Source: Magnetospirillum sp. (GTDB lineage: Bacteria > Pseudomonadota > Alphaproteobacteria > Rhodospirillales > Magnetospirillaceae). Taken from it: a stretch of 10,000 nucleotides of DNA. The notes below the pieces were generated by a model. The model was not told where the DNA came from and searched no databases. It saw only the letters and a list, made by a program, of their open reading frames with translations. Position numbers and translations under genes: made by a program. Positions 6,961 through 10,000 of the stretch are shown here, piece by piece (position 1 is the first letter of the stretch; every line of letters begins with the position of its first letter). The stretch spans positions 1 to 10,000 of the forward strand of contig JAIWOG010000275.1 in NCBI GenBank assembly GCA_020217035.1, read 5' to 3'.

Positions 6961-6987
6961 TTGCTGACTTATCCCCGCATCTATAAC
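6961..6987 (+). promoter_or_regulatory. Candidate plus-strand promoter for the hairpin leader and the 63-codon gene
   Basis: TATAAC at 6982-6987 is a 5-of-6 match to a -10 box. TTGCTG at 6961-6966 is a partial -35 match with a short 15-base spacer. The site lies in the most AT-rich part of the mtnA-mtnP interval. A start near 6993-6995 would produce an RNA that begins with the TACCA/TGGTA hairpin. The terminator just downstream needs a plus-strand promoter here, because every gene to the left back to 5108 is on the minus strand. Confidence 0.4.
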
Positions 6988-6992
6988 AGGGT

Positions 6993-7041
6993 TACCATCA
7001 ATTGGTAGTGAGGCGCACCCATAGGGTCGGCGCCTCTTTTT
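6993..7041 (+). ncRNA. Possible short structured RNA or attenuated leader
   Basis: Two hairpins follow one another with two unpaired bases between them: TACCA (6993-6997) with TGGTA (7003-7007), then the terminator hairpin (7010-7036) and its U run. A transcript from the predicted start would be only about 50 bases long if it ends here. It could be a stand-alone small RNA, or a leader that conditionally stops transcription before the gene at 7068. It matches no riboswitch class I can recognise by eye. Confidence 0.25.
7010..7041 (+). terminator. Strong intrinsic terminator (or attenuator) ahead of the 63-codon gene
   Basis: The arms GAGGCGC (7010-7016) and GCGCCTC (7030-7036) pair perfectly. 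Inside them ACCC (7017-7020) pairs with GGGT (7024-7027) around a 3-base loop, leaving a CG bulge. Five T residues follow (7037-7041). The U run is only on the plus strand, which fixes the direction. It sits 27 bases before the ATG at 7068 and has no plus-strand gene to its left, so it either ends a small RNA or attenuates the downstream gene. Confidence 0.7.
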
Positions 7042-7067
7042 GTCAAATGAACAAGATGGAGGGCGAG

Positions 7068-7259
7068 ATGAACACGCAACGCCCCCAATGCGGATGGGTA
7101 CAAGGACGCGGCCAGCCGGACGACCTGGACGGACTGCACCAGATATTGTTGTGCGCGACCCGACGGGGCTGCGACGCCAACGTGGAATGCAGCGAGCGGG
7201 CGCTGGAACTGGTGCTCAGCGCCACGCGCGCCCAGATCAAGTCCGAGGTGGAATCCTAA
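7068..7259 (+). CDS. Small hypothetical protein (63 residues)
   Basis: I do not recognise this protein. The start is the ATG at 7068, because GGAGG at 7058-7062 lies 5 bases upstream; ATGs at 7047 and 7056 and a TTG at 7002 are in frame, but the last would begin inside the terminator region. Codon choice is GC-rich at third positions like the neighbours, which supports coding. The product is soluble, with no membrane segment or signal peptide. It has four cysteines (C8, C29, C35, C41), the last three at even 6-residue spacing, and a helix-prone C-terminal half (SERALELVLSATRAQIKSE). It could bind a metal, but no known motif fits. It converges on mtnP and the stop codons overlap by two bases (7257-7258). 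It is the only plus-strand gene in the mtn region. Confidence 0.6.
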   Translation: MNTQRPQCGWVQGRGQPDDLDGLHQILLCATRRGCDANVECSERALELVLSATRAQIKSEVES

Positions 7260-8131
7260 GCCTTCAAAACCCGGCCGGCCACGGCATCAAGCTTGGCCGC
7301 CAGGGCGGGGGCGATCTTATCCTTGTGGGTGATGACGGCGTGTTCCAGGGCGGTGTGGCAGCCCTTGGCGCAGGGACCGACGCGTCCCCCCACATGGGGG
7401 ACCACAGCCTTGACCAGGGCGCGGGCGCGGTCGGCGTTTTCCAGCAGCACCTTGACCACCTGCTCCACCGTCACCGCGTCATGGTCGGGGTGCCAACAAT
7501 CGTAATCGGTGACCATGGCGACGCTGGCGTAGCACATCTCGGCCTCGCGGGCCAATTTGGCTTCCGGCATGTTGGTCATGCCGATGACGTCGCAGCCCCA
7601 TTGACGATACAGGTTGCTTTCGGCCTGGGTGGAAAATTGCGGGCCTTCCATCACCAGATAGGTTCCGCCGCGAACCGCCCGGATGCCGGCGCTTTCCGCC
7701 GCCTTTTCGACCATGTCGCCCAGACGGCCGCAGACCGGATGGGCCATGGACACGTGGGCCACCAGGCCGGTCTCGAAGAACGACTTGGTCCGCGCGAAGG
7801 TGCGGTCGACGAATTGGTCGACGATGACGAAGGTGCCGGGGGGAAGTTCTTCCTTCAGCGAGCCCACCGCCGACACCGACAAAATCTCGGTGACGCCGGC
7901 CCGCTTCAGGGCGTCGATGTTGGCGCGGAAGTTCAGTTCCGACGGCGGAATGCGGTGGCCGCGGCCATGGCGGGGCAGGAAGACCAGCTTTTGTCCGTCC
8001 AACTCGCCGAACAGGAATTCGTCGGAGGTTTCGCCGAACGGGCTGTCGACGCGGCGCCATTGCTTGTTGGTCAGGCCGTCGATGTCGTAGACGCCGGAAC
8101 CGCCGATGATGCCGAGGACGGGTTGGGTCAT
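7256..8131 (-). CDS. mtnP: S-methyl-5'-thioadenosine phosphorylase
   Basis: Cytoplasmic phosphorylase that splits methylthioadenosine with phosphate into adenine and 5-methylthioribose-1-phosphate, the substrate of MtnA. The protein has 291 residues, typical of the MTAP branch of purine nucleoside phosphorylases. Visible marks are the phosphate loop GIIGGSG (7-13), PRHGRGHRIPPSELNFRANI (53-72) with its phosphate and ribose contacts, MEGPQFSTQAES (161-172), MTNMPEAKLAREAEMCYA (185-202), and TDYDCW (208-213), whose two Asp residues contact the adenine base. This last motif marks MTA rather than guanosine or inosine specificity. The start is the ATG at 8131, preceded by GGGAGA; an upstream ATG at 8188 would start inside the terminator of the cytochrome genes. 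It is on the same strand as mtnA and the aldolase gene but separated by 413 bases. No convincing promoter is visible in the 33 bases between the terminator's U run and the start codon. Confidence 0.94.
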   Translation of the reverse strand: MTQPVLGIIGGSGVYDIDGLTNKQWRRVDSPFGETSDEFLFGELDGQKLVFLPRHGRGHRIPPSELNFRANIDALKRAGVTEILSVSAVGSLKEELPPGTFVIVDQFVDRTFARTKSFFETGLVAHVSMAHPVCGRLGDMVEKAAESAGIRAVRGGTYLVMEGPQFSTQAESNLYRQWGCDVIGMTNMPEAKLAREAEMCYASVAMVTDYDCWHPDHDAVTVEQVVKVLLENADRARALVKAVVPHVGGRVGPCAKGCHTALEHAVITHKDKIAPALAAKLDAVAGRVLKA

Positions 8132-8164
8132 GCTGGTCTCCCTGGGAAAATACCTGGATGGATT

Positions 8165-8199
8165 AAAACAAAAAGGCCGCCATCGCAAGGATGGCGGCC
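8165..8199 (-). terminator. Strong intrinsic terminator of the cytochrome bc1 operon
   Basis: On the minus strand GGCCGCCATC pairs with GATGGCGGCC (8175-8184 and 8190-8199), a perfect 10-bp stem with a 5-base loop. It is followed by TTTTTGTTTT (8174 down to 8165). It is the best terminator in the window and ends the petB-petC transcript 48 bases after the cytochrome c1 stop. The mtnP start is only 33 bases beyond the U run. Confidence 0.92.
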
Positions 8200-8210
8200 A
8201 ATTCGTTCCC

Positions 8211-8241
8211 GCCCTGCCGAAGCGGGCCGGTCCGGCAGGGC
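8211..8241 (-). repeat. GC-rich inverted repeat between the cytochrome c1 stop and the terminator
   Basis: GCCCTGCCG (8211-8219) and CGGCAGGGC (8233-8241) form a 9-bp stem with a 13-base GC-rich loop, starting 5 bases after the petC stop codon. With no U tract of its own, it more likely protects the 3' end of the mRNA or assists the terminator than ends transcription alone. Confidence 0.6.
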
Positions 8242-8246
8242 CGGTA

Positions 8247-9014
8247 TTAGTGGATGTTCTTCCAGATCTGACGCTTCAGCGCGTACAGCATGGCGGTGAA
8301 CACCGCCAGGAAGATCATCACCTTGAGACCCAGGGACTTGCGCTCGTCCAGTTCGGGCTCGGCGGCCCAGTTCAGGAAGGCGGTGATGTCCTTGGCCAGC
8401 TGTTCCGGGGTGGCCTTGGTGCCGTCGGTGTAGCTGACCAGGTCTTCCATCAGCTGGGGCGGCATGCCGATGGCGTAGCCGGGGAAGTACTTGTTGAAGT
8501 ACTTGCCTTCGGGGATGGCCACGTCATGCGGGATCTCTTCCGAGAAGCCCAGCATCAGGCTGTAGATGTAGTTCGGTCCGCCGACGCGGGCCTTGGCCAT
8601 CAACGACAGGTCGGGGGGCAGGGCGCCACCATTGGCCGCAGCCGCGGCCTTGTCGTTGGGGAAGGGGTTGATCCACTTGTCCGAGGGACGACCCGGACGC
8701 ATGTGGACTTCGCCTTCGTCGTTGGGAGCGTCGGCGAGTTCACGGGCCGCGGCGACGGTCTTGATCTCTTCCTCGGTCAAGCCGACGGCCGACAGGTTGC
8801 GATAGGCAACCAGACGCAGGCCATGACAGTTGGAGCAGACGCCGTTGAAGACCTCGAAACCACGCTTCAACTGGGCCTGGTCATAGCGACCGAAGAAGCC
8901 TTCCCAGGAAAAGCCCGGCTTCATCAGCGGCTCGGCGGCCCCGGACGCCAGGGCGGCGCCCGAGGAAACCATCAGACCGGCGGCCGCGATGGCGGAAAGG
9001 ATGAGCTTACGCAT
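8247..9014 (-). CDS. petC: Cytochrome c1 subunit of the bc1 complex
   Basis: Membrane-anchored c-type cytochrome that passes electrons from the Rieske protein to cytochrome c. The protein has 255 residues. It shows a signal peptide (about 1-23, [16 protein letters not shown], likely cut after ALA), the haem motif C60-SN-C63-H64 followed by GLRLVAYRNL, the expected axial methionine M184 in AIGMPPQL, and a C-terminal anchor (about 229-246) ending in basic residues KRQIWKNIH. The ATG at 9014 shares its A with the petB stop (TAATG), and AAGGAG lies just upstream inside petB, so translation is coupled. The same frame stays open upstream to 9860, but that stretch is an out-of-phase reading of petB. 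The name fbcC is also in use. No key residue is missing. Confidence 0.96.
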   Translation of the reverse strand: MRKLILSAIAAAGLMVSSGAALASGAAEPLMKPGFSWEGFFGRYDQAQLKRGFEVFNGVCSNCHGLRLVAYRNLSAVGLTEEEIKTVAAARELADAPNDEGEVHMRPGRPSDKWINPFPNDKAAAAANGGALPPDLSLMAKARVGGPNYIYSLMLGFSEEIPHDVAIPEGKYFNKYFPGYAIGMPPQLMEDLVSYTDGTKATPEQLAKDITAFLNWAAEPELDERKSLGLKVMIFLAVFTAMLYALKRQIWKNIH

Positions 9015-10000
9015 TATGCCTTCTCCTTCAGCACGGCGGCCGCGATGCTGGCCGGCAGGGCCTTGGGCTTCTCGATCTTGCCGATCAGCGGCAGCAGGAT
9101 CAGGAAGTGGGCGAAGTAATAGACGGTGGCGATCTGGCTGGCCGGAACGTACCAACCTTCGGCCGGCTTGCCGCCCAAATAGCCCAGGAACAGGCAGTCG
9201 GCCAGGAACAGCCAGAAGAACTGCTTGTAGATCGGGCGGAACTTGGCGGAACGCACCTTCGAGGTGTCCAGCCAGGGCAGGAAGAACAGCACGATGATGG
9301 CGGCGAACATGGCCAGAACGCCCAGCAGCTTGTCCGGAACCGCGCGCAGGATGGCGTAGAACGGCAGGAAGTACCATTCGGGCACGATGTGCGGCGGCGT
9401 CACCATCGGGTTCGCCGGGATGTAGTTGTCCGGTTCGCCGAAGAAGTTCGGAGCCCAGAACACGAAGCCCAGGAAGAACATCAGGAACAGGCCGATGCCG
9501 AACAAATCCTTGATGGTGTAGTAGGGGTGGAAGGGGATGGAATCCGCTTCGCCCTTCATTTCCACGCCCAACGGGTTGTTGGACTTGACGGTGTGCAGCG
9601 CCCAGACGTGGATCACCACCAGGCCGACGATGACGAACGGCAGCAGGTAGTGCAGCGAGAAGAAGCGGTTCAGCGTCGGGTTGTCGACGGCGAAGCCACC
9701 CCACAGCAGGGTCACGATGTGCTCGCCAACCACCGGGAAGGCCGAGAACAGGTTGGTGATCACGGTGGCGCCCCAGAAGGACATCTGTCCCCACGGCAGC
9801 ACGTAGCCCATGAAGGCGGTGGCCATCATCGCCAGGAAGATCAGGATGCCGACCCACCAAAGCACCTCACGCGGGGCCTTGTACGATCCGTAATAGAGGT
9901 TACGGAAGATGTGGATGTACACCATGATGAAGAACATGGAGGCGCCGTTCATGTGCAGATAACGGATCAGCCAGCCATAGTTCACGTCGCGCATGATGCG
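9014..10000 (-). CDS. petB: Cytochrome b subunit of the bc1 complex (5' end outside window)
   Basis: Integral membrane subunit carrying haems bL and bH and the quinol oxidation and quinone reduction sites. The window holds 328 C-terminal residues, and the frame is open at the right edge. By comparison with mitochondrial cytochrome b, about 75-85 N-terminal residues are missing. All four haem-ligand histidines are visible: in RYLHMNGAS (codon 9953-9955) and [11 protein letters not shown], 14 residues apart, and in [10 protein letters not shown] and VVIHVWALH, also 14 apart. The Qo-site motif is [15 protein letters not shown] (PEWY). The full C-terminal helix set is present, with a short charged tail ending KEKA. 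The Rieske gene petA would be expected further right. The petB stop overlaps the petC start by one base. The name fbcB is also in use. Confidence 0.97.
   Translation of the reverse strand, partial: RIMRDVNYGWLIRYLHMNGASMFFIMVYIHIFRNLYYGSYKAPREVLWWVGILIFLAMMATAFMGYVLPWGQMSFWGATVITNLFSAFPVVGEHIVTLLWGGFAVDNPTLNRFFSLHYLLPFVIVGLVVIHVWALHTVKSNNPLGVEMKGEADSIPFHPYYTIKDLFGIGLFLMFFLGFVFWAPNFFGEPDNYIPANPMVTPPHIVPEWYFLPFYAILRAVPDKLLGVLAMFAAIIVLFFLPWLDTSKVRSAKFRPIYKQFFWLFLADCLFLGYLGGKPAEGWYVPASQIATVYYFAHFLILLPLIGKIEKPKALPASIAAAVLKEKA

Noticed and set aside
7040..8299. 419-codon plus-strand frame across mtnP
   Set aside because: It is antisense to mtnP with its full set of motifs; only the small gene in another frame at 7068-7259 looks coding on this strand.
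8247..9860. A 537-codon protein extending cytochrome c1 upstream through petB
   Set aside because: The added part is an out-of-frame reading of petB. The signal peptide, ribosome site and TAATG coupling place the petC start at 9014.

Overview
The window is a GC-rich, tightly packed alphaproteobacterial chromosome segment. Protein style points to a Rhodospirillales member, with Magnetospirillum or a close relative the best guess. The grounds are the chemoreceptor architecture, the MarR/OmpR regulator pair linked to cytochrome bc1 genes, and an mtnP/mtnA/class II aldolase set like that of Rhodospirillum rubrum. The organism is inferred from these features and was not checked against any database. 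I see no insertion sequence, phage gene, CRISPR array, tRNA or rRNA; this is core-type metabolic and regulatory DNA.

Layout, left to right. (1) 1-1477, minus: a methyl-accepting chemotaxis protein cut off at its C-terminus by the window edge. Its periplasmic sensor domain carries a c-type haem motif (CYACH). (2) 1626-2501, minus: branched-chain amino acid aminotransferase (ilvE), followed by a hairpin terminator. (3) 2586-5107, plus: a three-gene regulatory operon made of a MarR-family regulator, an OmpR-type response regulator and an EnvZ-type histidine kinase. The first two resemble the PetP/PetR pair described next to the bc1 operon in Rhodobacter capsulatus. The MarR gene has no ribosome binding site and its predicted promoter puts the RNA start at the ATG, so its transcript may be leaderless. 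A palindrome overlaps this promoter and the -35 of the divergent ilvE promoter. (4) 5108-6842, minus: a class II aldolase and mtnA, one base apart; (5) 7256-8131, minus: mtnP. Together these three match the methylthioadenosine-to-DHAP route (MtnP, MtnA, Ald2 aldolase) better than the classical methionine salvage pathway. (6) Between mtnA and mtnP, on the plus strand: a promoter-like site, two consecutive hairpins, the second a strong intrinsic terminator, and then a 63-codon orphan gene with a good ribosome binding site. (7) 8247-10000, minus: cytochrome c1 and most of cytochrome b of the bc1 complex, translationally coupled and closed by a strong terminator.

How they fit together: the bc1 genes encode the quinol:cytochrome c oxidoreductase of respiration and photosynthesis. 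The MarR/OmpR/kinase operon about 3 kb away is a plausible regulator of them. The mtn genes lie between regulators and target. They recycle the methylthioadenosine made in polyamine and related SAM-dependent reactions. The haem-type chemoreceptor would link motility to redox state or a gaseous ligand.
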